From the NCBI GenBank assembly GCA_945929965.1, contig CAMEOT010000013.1, positions 16,941-80,940 on the forward strand: a stretch of 64,000 bases of DNA. Direction: 5' to 3'. Source of the stretch: an uncultured Lachnospiraceae bacterium (GTDB lineage Bacteria > Bacillota > Clostridia > Lachnospirales > Lachnospiraceae). The translations under genes and the position numbers were made by a program. Shown piece after piece: positions 29,148 through 38,050 of this stretch. Below the pieces are notes generated by a model. It searched no databases and was not told where the DNA came from. It saw only the letters and a list, made by a program, of their open reading frames with translations. How positions within the stretch are numbered: position 1 is the stretch's first letter; each line of letters starts with the position of its first letter.

Positions 29148-30519
29148 GACGATTCTGTCTAACTTTCATTTGGAAAAAATATTTTGGACATTAAAGAAGA
29201 AAGCATTATACATTTTCCTGAGCACAGCAGTATTGGGAATGGTGGCAGGGGCTTACGCCAGCATTACCAGTACATCCCTGTATATGGCACAGATTTCATT
29301 TTATGTATACAGTAATCCGGATTATATTACGGACTCGTCTGTAAATATCGGAAGTTCTGATATCACGCAGGCGAAAAATCTGATCACGAGCTATATGCAG
29401 ATATTGAAGAGCCGGACCTTTCTGGAAAAAGTAAAAGAGGAAACGGGACTGGGTTATTCCACGGATTATCTGAAATCCCAGATCAGTGCCAGTGCGATTG
29501 AAAACACGGCTGCATTTGTGGTACGTGTAGTCGATCAAAACCCGGTGAATGCCATGGATATAGCAAATGCTATCGGTGAACTGGCGCCGAATGAGATCAT
29601 ACGGATCGTGAAATCCGGTGGAATCGAAGTACTGGATGAGGCAGAGCTTCCAACGGTACCTTACCAGTCCACCAGTGTGTTGAAATATGCAATATTGGGT
29701 GCGGCAGCAGGTTTCCTTCTGGCTGCGGCATGGTTCCTGCTACGAAGTATGCTGGATACTACCGTCCGCCGGAAATATGAGATTGAAGATCTGTTTACCA
29801 TTCCTATTCTGGGAGATGTACCACAGATGGAACCGGCGGCAAAAGGTGAAAAGGTCAATAAAATATTACATAATGAGAGCCCTTTTGCAGTGCGCGAATC
29901 TTATAACAGTATCCGTGCAAAGCTCCTGTTTACCGGTAAAGGTGAGAAATGTCCTGTATACGCCATTACCAGTGCGGATCCCGGGGAGGGAAAAACACTG
30001 ACCTGTATCAATCTTGCTTCCGCTTACGCTCAATTAGGGAAAAAGATTTTATTGATTGATGCGGATATGAGAAAGAGCAACCTGAAAAGTCTGCTGGACA
30101 TTGAGGGGAAGGAAGGTTTAAGTGAATACCTTGCAGGGATCACGAAAGAACTGAAGGTCTATAAGAGAGCCGAGAATCTCTATGTTGCAATGGCGGGAGA
30201 AGTACCGCCCAATCCGGCAGAACTTCTGTCCGGTGAGCGCTGGAGTGAGCTTTTGGAAAAATGCAAGGAGGAATATGACTGTATTTTCGTAGACCTGCCT
30301 CCGGCAGGAATCGTGGCAGATGCTCTGGTCCTGGCTGCAACAGCGACCGCATATATTCTGGTGGTAAGAGAAGGCGTGACAAAATTTGACAGAGAGCAGA
30401 TGATCGTGCAGATGCTGGAGCCGGTGGGAGCGAATATCTGTGGATTCGTGTTCAACGGAATCTCTATGAAATCTCAGGATTATCATTATAAACATTATGC
30501 AAAAGACTACAAATACTGA
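29140..30519 (+). CDS. Polysaccharide co-polymerase/BY-kinase fusion (Wzz-Wze type)
   Basis: A 459-residue protein with chain-length-determinant and tyrosine-kinase parts in one chain. The Wzz part has membrane helices at about 18-45 and 184-201 enclosing an external domain. The kinase has Walker A 'SADPGEGKT' near residue 277, Walker A-prime 'LLIDADMRKS' near 305, Walker B 'CIFVDLPP' near 382, and a C-terminal Tyr cluster 'YHYKHYAKDYKY'. Capsule BY-kinases autophosphorylate on this cluster and control polymer length. Streptococci usually split this into two proteins; here they are fused. It overlaps both neighbours. Confidence 0.92.
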   Translation: MFKTILSNFHLEKIFWTLKKKALYIFLSTAVLGMVAGAYASITSTSLYMAQISFYVYSNPDYITDSSVNIGSSDITQAKNLITSYMQILKSRTFLEKVKEETGLGYSTDYLKSQISASAIENTAAFVVRVVDQNPVNAMDIANAIGELAPNEIIRIVKSGGIEVLDEAELPTVPYQSTSVLKYAILGAAAGFLLAAAWFLLRSMLDTTVRRKYEIEDLFTIPILGDVPQMEPAAKGEKVNKILHNESPFAVRESYNSIRAKLLFTGKGEKCPVYAITSADPGEGKTLTCINLASAYAQLGKKILLIDADMRKSNLKSLLDIEGKEGLSEYLAGITKELKVYKRAENLYVAMAGEVPPNPAELLSGERWSELLEKCKEEYDCIFVDLPPAGIVADALVLAATATAYILVVREGVTKFDREQMIVQMLEPVGANICGFVFNGISMKSQDYHYKHYAKDYKY

Positions 30520-31249
30520 TATTCTTAAGATATATGATTTTCACAGCCATATTTTGCCCGGTTTGGACCATGGATGCAGTGATACTGCGGTAGCAATGGA
30601 GCAGATCCGGCGAGCCGTGTGGGCAGGGGTTCACTGTATCCTTGCCACCTCCCATTTTTACCCACATGTGGAGAGTGTGGACAGTTTCTTAAAACGCCGC
30701 AGGCTGGCGTGGGTGCAGCTGCAAAAGGAACTTGCCGGAGAGGAAGAGATCCGGGCAGCAGGAATACAAATTGTGCAGGGAGCGGAGGTCCTGATCTGTA
30801 AAGGACTGGAACGGATGGAAGGGCTTGAACAACTTTGTATAGATGGAACGAAGGTATTACTGCTGGAAATGCCTTTTACGGAGATATGGGATCCGGAATT
30901 GATAAATACAGTGACAGCATTACAGGACAAATGTGGTCTGCAGGTGGTGCTTGCCCATGTAGAGCGATACCGGATGTCACAGATTATGCCTTTATTAGAG
31001 GCAGGATGCCTTGCACAGGTGAATATAGGCAGTCTGGTGGGAAGATGGAACAGGCAGAGGTTCCGCGCACAACAGTATTTGAGACATGACAGGATCAGTG
31101 CACTGGGCAGTGATATCCATGGTGTCGGTGACCAATATACAGACTTTACTCATATAATAAAAAAGCATAACAAGGCGGTTGGGATGATCATGGAATGGAC
31201 ACGGGAATTACTGGGAGAACGTACGGATGCGCATCCTAAGATACCATAG
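30497..31249 (+). CDS. CpsB/CapC-type PHP tyrosine-protein phosphatase
   Basis: 250 residues. The metal-binding N-terminus 'YDFHSHILPGLDHGCSD' (about 13-29) and later His residues ('VVLAHVERY', 'ALGSDIHG') are those of PHP-family phosphatases that dephosphorylate capsule BY-kinases. The start lies 23 bases inside the kinase gene, indicating coupling. Role and partner are well supported by context. Confidence 0.9.
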   Translation: MQKTTNTDILKIYDFHSHILPGLDHGCSDTAVAMEQIRRAVWAGVHCILATSHFYPHVESVDSFLKRRRLAWVQLQKELAGEEEIRAAGIQIVQGAEVLICKGLERMEGLEQLCIDGTKVLLLEMPFTEIWDPELINTVTALQDKCGLQVVLAHVERYRMSQIMPLLEAGCLAQVNIGSLVGRWNRQRFRAQQYLRHDRISALGSDIHGVGDQYTDFTHIIKKHNKAVGMIMEWTRELLGERTDAHPKIP

Positions 31250-31260
31250 AGGGGAAAAAG

Positions 31261-32250
31261 ATGGATACAGCAAGCAGGCAGGTGAGTGTGATCGTACCGG
31301 TTTATAATACAGAAAAATATCTACGCAGATGTCTGGAAAGTCTGGTACATCAAACACTGAAGGATCTGGAGATCCTGGTGGTGGATGATGGTTCTACGGA
31401 TCACTCTCCGGAGATTCTTTCTGAATTTGAAAACAATTATCCGGGAAGAGTCAGAGTTATCCGCAAGGAGAACGGAGGACAGGCAAGTGCACGGAATCTG
31501 GGAATCCGGGAGTGCATTGGGGATTATGTAGGGTTTGTGGATTCGGACGATTATGTAGATACCGCAATGTATGAGGAAATGCTTCGGGCAGCGCTTGCGG
31601 ACAATTGTGATATGGTGGAATGCAGTTATCACTATCTTCAGGAAAAGGATGGTCAGCAGAAGGAACTGGCTACCAGAGGAAATATCAGGCAGTACCGGGA
31701 CAGGAAAGATATGTTTATCGATCCTATGACCTGCCCCTGGAACAAGCTGATCCGCAGGGAGATCCTGCTGCGGGAGGGAATGGAATTCCCGGAGGGAAGA
31801 ATCTATGAGGATACGGCATTCTGTATCAAACTGATCCCGTATCTTCAGCGGGAAACCTATGTAGACCGTCCCTTTGTATCTTATATCCTCAGGGAGACCT
31901 CTACTATGAATGCCAACAAAAGTAAAAAAGTGGCTGATATTTTTCCGGTGTTACAGAATATACTGGATTTTTACAGGGAGAGAGGGTTTTACGAGGAATA
32001 TCGACAGGAGCTGGAATACTTTTGCGTTAAGATACTTCTGTGCAGTTCCTTGAGCCGGATCGGCAGAGTACCGGATGCAAGGCTGCGCAAGGATCTGCTG
32101 GATCAGACCTTTGCCTTTTTACAGGAGCATTTTCCGGACTATCGAACGAACCCGTATGTACGGGGGAAAATCGGCATCTATCTGAGAAATGTCCGCAGAT
32201 GGAATTGTCAGCCGGTGGCGGTACTGAGTGGCAGGATTCTGAAAGGATAG
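31261..32250 (+). CDS. GT2 family glycosyltransferase
   Basis: 329 residues. GT-A fold start 'VSVIVPVYNTEKYLRRCLESL', 'ILVVDDGSTDHSPEIL', and the metal-binding 'FVDSDDYVD' near residue 95. A C-terminal helical region follows. It transfers a sugar to the capsule repeat unit on the inner face of the membrane. Donor and acceptor are unknown. It lies 11 bases after the phosphatase gene. Confidence 0.9.
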   Translation: MDTASRQVSVIVPVYNTEKYLRRCLESLVHQTLKDLEILVVDDGSTDHSPEILSEFENNYPGRVRVIRKENGGQASARNLGIRECIGDYVGFVDSDDYVDTAMYEEMLRAALADNCDMVECSYHYLQEKDGQQKELATRGNIRQYRDRKDMFIDPMTCPWNKLIRREILLREGMEFPEGRIYEDTAFCIKLIPYLQRETYVDRPFVSYILRETSTMNANKSKKVADIFPVLQNILDFYRERGFYEEYRQELEYFCVKILLCSSLSRIGRVPDARLRKDLLDQTFAFLQEHFPDYRTNPYVRGKIGIYLRNVRRWNCQPVAVLSGRILKG

Positions 32251-32254
32251 TATT

Positions 32255-33187
32255 ATGATAAGAACATCCGTAGCAATGGCAACTTACAATGGAGCGGAAT
32301 ATGTGGTGGAGCAACTGGAGTCTATCCGGACCCAGAGCATGCCGGTGGATGAAGTGATCATCCACGATGATCGTTCCACTGACGATACCGTAGCAATCGT
32401 GGAAAAATATATCAGGGAACATGGACTGGAAAGAACCTGGAAGGTATCGCAGAATCCGAAGAATCTGGGATATGCTGCAAATTTTATCGGTGCAGTGAAG
32501 GAGACGGAGGGAGAATATATTTTCTTCTGCGATCAGGATGATATCTGGGTACCGGACCGGGTGGAGGTCATGGTGGGACAGATGGAGGAGCATCCGGGGA
32601 TCCTGTTGTTGTGTTCGGAATTCGAGTCTTTTGTGTCTTCTCCGGACGCCCCCAGTGTTCCGACATGGGAACAGAAGCAGTTCCGCCGGGATCATTCCCT
32701 TGAGCATCTACCCTATGAAGCGCATAATCTGTTTATCAACTGTCAGGGATGCAGCATGTGCATCCGCCGGAAATTCTGGCAGGAGGTGGAAAACAGATGG
32801 TATCCGAACTGGGCCCATGATGAATTTGTCTGGAAGCTGGCATTATGCAGAGATGGACTGTACGTCTACCATGGGGTGACACTGCGCAGAAGACTTCATT
32901 CCAATAACGTGACAATGCATAAAATGCGTGATCTTCCAGAGAGAGTCCGTTTTTTGGAGGATCTGAAGAAAAGCCATGAGGCTACCCTGGTCTTTGCAGA
33001 GTCACTGTCAATGAGTGAACGGGATTGTAGACTATTACATCGGAATATACGGGCAACGCAGCTGAGGATCGAATTGCTGCGTGACCGTAAAGTATGGAAT
33101 ACTTTGCTGCTGTTATTTGGATATGCGGACTGTTATCACAGCAGAAAGTCTATTCCCGTAGAGCTGATGATGGCGATCCGGGGATAG
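32255..33187 (+). CDS. GT2 family glycosyltransferase (rhamnosyltransferase-like)
   Basis: 310 residues. 'SVAMATYNGAEYVVEQLESIRTQ', 'DEVIIHDDRSTDDTV' and 'YIFFCDQDDIW' near residue 88 resemble rhamnosyltransferase-type GT2 enzymes (RfbF/RgpB-like). An rfbD gene downstream at 58.3 kb fits dTDP-rhamnose as donor, but this is inference. It lies 4 bases after the preceding transferase. Confidence 0.85.
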   Translation: MIRTSVAMATYNGAEYVVEQLESIRTQSMPVDEVIIHDDRSTDDTVAIVEKYIREHGLERTWKVSQNPKNLGYAANFIGAVKETEGEYIFFCDQDDIWVPDRVEVMVGQMEEHPGILLLCSEFESFVSSPDAPSVPTWEQKQFRRDHSLEHLPYEAHNLFINCQGCSMCIRRKFWQEVENRWYPNWAHDEFVWKLALCRDGLYVYHGVTLRRRLHSNNVTMHKMRDLPERVRFLEDLKKSHEATLVFAESLSMSERDCRLLHRNIRATQLRIELLRDRKVWNTLLLLFGYADCYHSRKSIPVELMMAIRG

Positions 33188-33232
33188 AGGATCAAAGAGA
33201 TCAGTGGGAAAATTGTGGGAAGGAGGAGAGAA

Positions 33233-34588
33233 ATGGCACAACAAAGCAGATATCTGAAACCGCAGAGAGAACTGAAAATCTTTCAGGCGGTTGCAGTGTT
33301 GTTCTTTTTTACATTATATGTATTGCCGCAGTATTTCGGACTGCCGTTTCCTCTGTTCGACCTGACGGCACTGCGCATCATGATCGTGGCGGTATTACTT
33401 CTGATGATGGCAGAGCCGGAGCGTATCCGGGAATTCGTGCTGCTGGTGGTGGAAGAACCATGTACCAAAGTGTTACTTCCTTACCTTATGGTGATCGGAT
33501 ATACTATGGTATTACGTGCGGATGTCAACGCCTTTTTAAATCCGTTTATTGAATTGTTGACGTTTTATCTGTTGATTTATCTCATCCGGAACACCTTGGG
33601 AGTGGAAAAAACGATACAGATGATCGTTGTATTTTCTTATGTGATCGCATTGCTGGGCATCGTGGAATATGTGCTGGGGAGATCACCGTTCTCCTATCTG
33701 GAGACGATCAAGGGACTCTATACGGGACGATTTGTACGATCGGGAAGCTATCGTATCATGAGCTCCTGTAACCACTCTCTGGGTTATGGTCTGATGCTGG
33801 TCACCATGGTTCCCTTTGCCTGTTACGACAGAAAAAATAAGAGCGTCAATCTGTTGGCACAGCCGCTCTTGTTACTATTGCTGGGGGTCAACGTATTTTT
33901 ATGTGGGTCGAGATCCACACTGAGCGTATTTCTTTTGGAAGTGATCCTGCTGGTGGGCTTATCTTCTAAAATGGAGATTAAAAAATTTGTGATGATCGCG
34001 CTTTTGCTGGCGGGTATTTTTGCAGTAATTCTGGCAGCTATCAGAAATACGACGATGGGAAGATACATATTGTTACAGATCACCAGTATCCTGGATGAAC
34101 TGCTGGGAACGGAACTGGCAGTAAACTATGGCGCTAATATAGAGGCGTTAAGCAGCAGTTCCAATTACCGGGACCAGCTCAAATATATTTTCACGGTGGA
34201 CTGGCTGAATCCGCTGCTGGGGCTGGGAAGGAAGCGCTCGTTTAAGTCGGAGATCAACGGTTCTTTCATTGAATCTGTGGATAATTTCTACATTGCGGAA
34301 TATGTACGTTATGCGTATCCGGGAATGATCACCTATCTGCTGTTTCTCGGAAGTATGATCGCGGGTATGATAAAGAGGGTCCGCAGAGATAAAATCGGAC
34401 TGCCGAAGATCCTTCTGGTAGGCAGTGTCTGTTATCTGATCAATCTTTTTTGGGTCGATTCACTGCAGACTTTGAAATATCTCTATATTTTGTTCGCCCT
34501 TTCTCTGTGCCTGGATCCGGTACGGGAGGGGGAAGATGCACCGCCCATGACAACATCGAAGTATTTGAAGAAAAGAGGAGCAAGATGA
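33233..34588 (+). CDS. Wzy-like O-antigen/capsule polymerase
   Basis: A 451-residue polytopic membrane protein with about ten to twelve helices. A large external loop near residues 290-340 contains 'SSSNYRDQLKYIFTVDWLNPLLGLG', a typical Wzy_C/O-antigen ligase feature. The ATG at 33233 follows GGAGGAGAGAA; the frame upstream to 33215 is not needed. It polymerises repeat units after flipping. The 3' end overlaps the next gene by ATGA. Confidence 0.82.
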   Translation: MAQQSRYLKPQRELKIFQAVAVLFFFTLYVLPQYFGLPFPLFDLTALRIMIVAVLLLMMAEPERIREFVLLVVEEPCTKVLLPYLMVIGYTMVLRADVNAFLNPFIELLTFYLLIYLIRNTLGVEKTIQMIVVFSYVIALLGIVEYVLGRSPFSYLETIKGLYTGRFVRSGSYRIMSSCNHSLGYGLMLVTMVPFACYDRKNKSVNLLAQPLLLLLLGVNVFLCGSRSTLSVFLLEVILLVGLSSKMEIKKFVMIALLLAGIFAVILAAIRNTTMGRYILLQITSILDELLGTELAVNYGANIEALSSSSNYRDQLKYIFTVDWLNPLLGLGRKRSFKSEINGSFIESVDNFYIAEYVRYAYPGMITYLLFLGSMIAGMIKRVRRDKIGLPKILLVGSVCYLINLFWVDSLQTLKYLYILFALSLCLDPVREGEDAPPMTTSKYLKKRGAR

Positions 34589-35601
34589 ATCCGTTAGTAA
34601 GCATTGTAGTGCCGGTATATAATGGAGAACGTTATATTGACGACTGTATGAAACGGCTGTTGGAACAGACCTATGCTCCTTTGGAGATCCTGCTGGTGGA
34701 CGACGGCAGCGGGGATGGCTCCGGTGGCATCTGTGACCGCTATGCGGCGGCTGTCTCCCATGTCAGAGTCATTCATCAGGAAAACGGCGGCCCCAGCAGG
34801 GCGAGAAATACCGGAATTGCACATGCACAGGGAAAGTATCTGATGTTCACGGATGTGGACGATCTGCTGCAGGCGGATGCCGTGGAGAAAAATGTCCGGA
34901 TCGCGGAAGAGAGCGATGCGGATGTGCTGATGTTCGGGTTCTGGTATTATGATGTGGCCAATGACCGCAAAGTGACGAGACCGATGAAAACATCCTTTTG
35001 TGGAAGCAGAGAAGAGTTTTTCCGGGACTGTCTGGTGGAAACCGTGGAGACAGAGGTGATCAACGCACCCTGGAACAAAGTGTTTCGCAGAGAATTTCTG
35101 CGGGAACAAAATCTTGCGTTTGATCCGCAGATCCGTATTTACGAAGATCTGTATTTTTCACTGCAGGCAGTGAGCAGGGCCCATAAGATTGCAGTCAATC
35201 CGGGGCTGTTCTATCAGTATAATGTGCAGACCCAGGGAACCCAGTTAAACAGTTACGATCCACGCTTTTTTGATAATATCACGAAGATTTATCATTATGC
35301 GATGGATTTCTGTCGGGAATTCCCGGAACACGAAGAGCAGGAGATGGCATTCTGCCGGGTCTATTCCGGGCTGGGACTGACATTTCTCAAGCAGCTCAGC
35401 TGCCGCAGAGGAATCGACGACTCTGAGAGAAAAGAGATTGTACGGAGAATCTGTCGGGAACAAGATTTCCTGGAAGCGGTAAAAAAATCCGGACTTCAGG
35501 GAAAACGAAGACTGCTTTATCTGTTGTTGAAGACGCAAAGTACCAGATGGATCATTGCACTGTACCGGAGCTGGAACGGTATTCAGCAGAGATGTTTTTG
35601 A
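34585..35601 (+). CDS. GT2 family glycosyltransferase
   Basis: 338 residues from the ATG at 34585, which overlaps the polymerase stop (ATGA). 'VSIVVPVYNGERYIDDCMKRLLEQ', 'ILLVDDGSGDGSGGICDRYA' and 'MFTDVDDLLQ' near residue 90 give a GT-A fold with a DxDD motif. The C-terminal half is helical. It is one of the capsule repeat-unit transferases; specificity unknown. Confidence 0.9.
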   Translation: MNPLVSIVVPVYNGERYIDDCMKRLLEQTYAPLEILLVDDGSGDGSGGICDRYAAAVSHVRVIHQENGGPSRARNTGIAHAQGKYLMFTDVDDLLQADAVEKNVRIAEESDADVLMFGFWYYDVANDRKVTRPMKTSFCGSREEFFRDCLVETVETEVINAPWNKVFRREFLREQNLAFDPQIRIYEDLYFSLQAVSRAHKIAVNPGLFYQYNVQTQGTQLNSYDPRFFDNITKIYHYAMDFCREFPEHEEQEMAFCRVYSGLGLTFLKQLSCRRGIDDSERKEIVRRICREQDFLEAVKKSGLQGKRRLLYLLLKTQSTRWIIALYRSWNGIQQRCF

Positions 35602-35614
35602 GAAGGGGACAAGC

Positions 35615-36565
35615 ATGGGAGATACTTCATTGCGAAGAATCAAAGAAAAAATACAGGATCATATGTTGCTGGGGTCGATCTATGACAATGTGATGCTGAA
35701 GACAAAGTACCGGGATGCAAAATTGTCCTTTTTGTACAATGTGATGATCGGGCAAAAGCACCGGATGCTGTATTATAAAACATTAAAAAGAAAATATCTG
35801 GAGAAAGTGACGGCGGACCGTCCATGGGAGACACTGGAAAAGAAAGCGAACCAGGGCAGAATCTGGTTCTGCTGGCTGCAGGGATTGGAGCAGGCACCGC
35901 CTTTGGTGAAGCTGTGCTATGAAGCTCTTGGACAAAAGCTTCCGGACCGGGAGATCGTCGTGATCGATGCGAAGAATGTATTTGATTATATCACACTTCC
36001 GGAAGAGATTGTTGAAAAATGGAAGAGAGGGATCATCGGTCCGGCACATTTCTCAGATCTGATCCGTCTGGAGCTTCTGGTCCGTTACGGCGGATACTGG
36101 ATCGATGCAACGGTCTACTGTACGGACGGGGGACTACTGGCATATACAGATCAATTGCCGGTTTTCATGTACAGCTTTTATTATTTCGGATTCAATCCGG
36201 AGATCATGGAGACAAATAACTGGTTTCTGTACGGAACCACGAATCAGAACATCTATTGTCTGACCAGAGAACTGCTCTATGCTTACTGGAAGGACAACGA
36301 CCGGGCAGTGGATTACTATATTTTTCACCTGTTTATGACTATGGCATGCGATTATTATCGGGAAGAGTATCAGGCGATGCCTATTGTAAGTCAGGTGGAG
36401 TCGCATGTGCTGGCGACATATATGGGACAACCATACGACGGAATCAAATATGAGGTTCTGAAATCAAGATGCGGATTCCATAAGTTAAGTACACGTTTCA
36501 GTGAGAAAGAGACTTCGGGGCAAGATACCTTTTATCAGTATCTGATGCAGGGAAAATTAAGATAA
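35615..36565 (+). CDS. Capsular polysaccharide synthesis glycosyltransferase (GT32-like)
   Basis: 316 residues from the ATG at 35615 (AAGGGGACAAGC upstream). 'RIWFCWLQGLEQAPPLVKLCYEAL' and 'ISDLIRLELLVRYGGYWIDATVYC'-type sequence near residues 140-170 match the Caps_synth family. These enzymes have a GT32-like DxD fold; here the motif reads 'WIDATVY', so the DxD is partly changed. It probably transfers a sugar to the repeat unit. Confidence 0.82.
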   Translation: MGDTSLRRIKEKIQDHMLLGSIYDNVMLKTKYRDAKLSFLYNVMIGQKHRMLYYKTLKRKYLEKVTADRPWETLEKKANQGRIWFCWLQGLEQAPPLVKLCYEALGQKLPDREIVVIDAKNVFDYITLPEEIVEKWKRGIIGPAHFSDLIRLELLVRYGGYWIDATVYCTDGGLLAYTDQLPVFMYSFYYFGFNPEIMETNNWFLYGTTNQNIYCLTRELLYAYWKDNDRAVDYYIFHLFMTMACDYYREEYQAMPIVSQVESHVLATYMGQPYDGIKYEVLKSRCGFHKLSTRFSEKETSGQDTFYQYLMQGKLR

Positions 36566-36581
36566 TTGTGAGGAGAGAAGT

Positions 36582-37430
36582 ATGGAAGGAAAGGGAAGTA
36601 AGGGGACGATACCCAAGATCATACATTACTGCTGGTTCGGCGGTAAGCCGATTCCGGAGGATCTGCAGAAATGCATTGATTCCTGGAGCAGACTGGAAGG
36701 TTACAGGGTCATGCGATGGGATGAGAGCAACTGTACCTTTGATGAAAATGAATTTGTACGCAGAACCTATGCGGAAAAGCAGCTGGGATTTATCGGTGAT
36801 TATTATCGCCTGAAGGCGGTATATGAATACGGTGGGATTTATCTGGATACCGATGTGAAGGTATGCCGCTCCTTTGATCCGCTGCTATCCTACCCGGCAT
36901 TTTTCAATTTTATTTTTGATTGTTCGGTGGGATCGGCCATTATCGGAGCACAGCCGGGAAATCCTTTGGTGAAAGCGCTGTTGGATATGTACGATGCCAC
37001 CGAATTCGGCAGGAATCCGGATGGAAAAGTATTTAACTTCCGGGACGGCAGACTTATCGTGGATGGATATGCCACCAGCAATTATTATTATACCTACTAT
37101 ATTTTGAAACATTATCCGCAGTTTCGCCTGAATAATCAGTTCCAGGATCTGGGGGATTTCGTGATCTTCCCGAAGGAGCTGTTCGAGATCGGAACGATCA
37201 CAGGGAAACAATATGCAGTACATCTGTGTGCCGGAGAGTGGAGATTGAAAACGGATGACAGTAAGACAATGAAGAACCGCATCAAAAAAATGATCGGGAA
37301 ATGGCCATGGCTGTTTGACAAAGTCCAGATACTGGTGCGGAAAAAACGCTATGACAAGCTCAAGACCCAGATACCATTCTATGAATACTATCTTGCACAA
37401 AAGGAAAACCATCCTCTTCCGGAGCTGTAA
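36582..37430 (+). CDS. GT32 family glycosyltransferase (DxD sugar-binding)
   Basis: 282 residues. 'IPKIIHYCWFGGKPIPEDLQKCI' and the metal-binding 'YEYGGIYLDTDVKV' near residue 90 are the GT32/Gly_transf_sug hallmark (OCH1/TcdA-like fold). It follows another GT32-like gene by 16 bases, and the two may have arisen by old duplication. Specificity unknown. Confidence 0.88.
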   Translation: MEGKGSKGTIPKIIHYCWFGGKPIPEDLQKCIDSWSRLEGYRVMRWDESNCTFDENEFVRRTYAEKQLGFIGDYYRLKAVYEYGGIYLDTDVKVCRSFDPLLSYPAFFNFIFDCSVGSAIIGAQPGNPLVKALLDMYDATEFGRNPDGKVFNFRDGRLIVDGYATSNYYYTYYILKHYPQFRLNNQFQDLGDFVIFPKELFEIGTITGKQYAVHLCAGEWRLKTDDSKTMKNRIKKMIGKWPWLFDKVQILVRKKRYDKLKTQIPFYEYYLAQKENHPLPEL

Positions 37431-37459
37431 ATAATTCGTAGAGGAAGGAAGGGTTGACA

Positions 37460-38050
37460 ATGGAAGAGTTTATAGTCAGATGTAATGCACTGATCGCAGA
37501 ACAGTTGGAGGGAATCTCCTGGACATTATTGCTTCTCATGATGACAGCAGTTTTTTTGCTGGTGCATGTCGCAGTGCTGATTTGGTCCAGGCTGCAGGGG
37601 AAAGAAATGCGCCCCGGAAAAGAGATACTGCTGATGCTTCTGGCGGGATATGCATGCTTTCTGTTTCAAATAACATTCTATAATCGGGAAGAAGGAAGCC
37701 GTTCCGGAATTTTCACTCATATTTCCATGTGGTTGAAAAGTGGAAGTCCGGATCTGTCCAATCAGATGATCTATGACCTGCTCAACGTATGTCTCTTCGT
37801 TCCCTGGGGAGCGCTGATTGCCCTGTTCCGCGGACAAGAGAAGATAGGTAGGAAATTGTTTCTAACGACCTGCTACAGTTTCCTGACCAGCTTCTGTATC
37901 GAAGTGATCCAGCTGCTGACACATAGAGGTTATTTTGAATTGATGGATATTCTTACAAATGTTACAGGTGGAATTCTGGGTGGTCTGGCAGCGGTGATTT
38001 TGTATGTAATTGCGCCGGCTCAGGGAAAGACAAGGAGCAATCATGGATAA
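37460..38050 (+). CDS. VanZ-like membrane protein
   Basis: 196 residues from the ATG at 37460, preceded by GGAAGGAAGGG. Five or so membrane helices. The 'YDLLNVCLFVPWGALIALF' and 'IEVIQLLTHRGYFELMDILTNVTGGILGG' segments are typical of VanZ. VanZ-like proteins occur in glycopeptide-resistance and capsule loci; the role here is unknown. It overlaps the CotH-like gene by 8 bases. Confidence 0.88.
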   Translation: MEEFIVRCNALIAEQLEGISWTLLLLMMTAVFLLVHVAVLIWSRLQGKEMRPGKEILLMLLAGYACFLFQITFYNREEGSRSGIFTHISMWLKSGSPDLSNQMIYDLLNVCLFVPWGALIALFRGQEKIGRKLFLTTCYSFLTSFCIEVIQLLTHRGYFELMDILTNVTGGILGGLAAVILYVIAPAQGKTRSNHG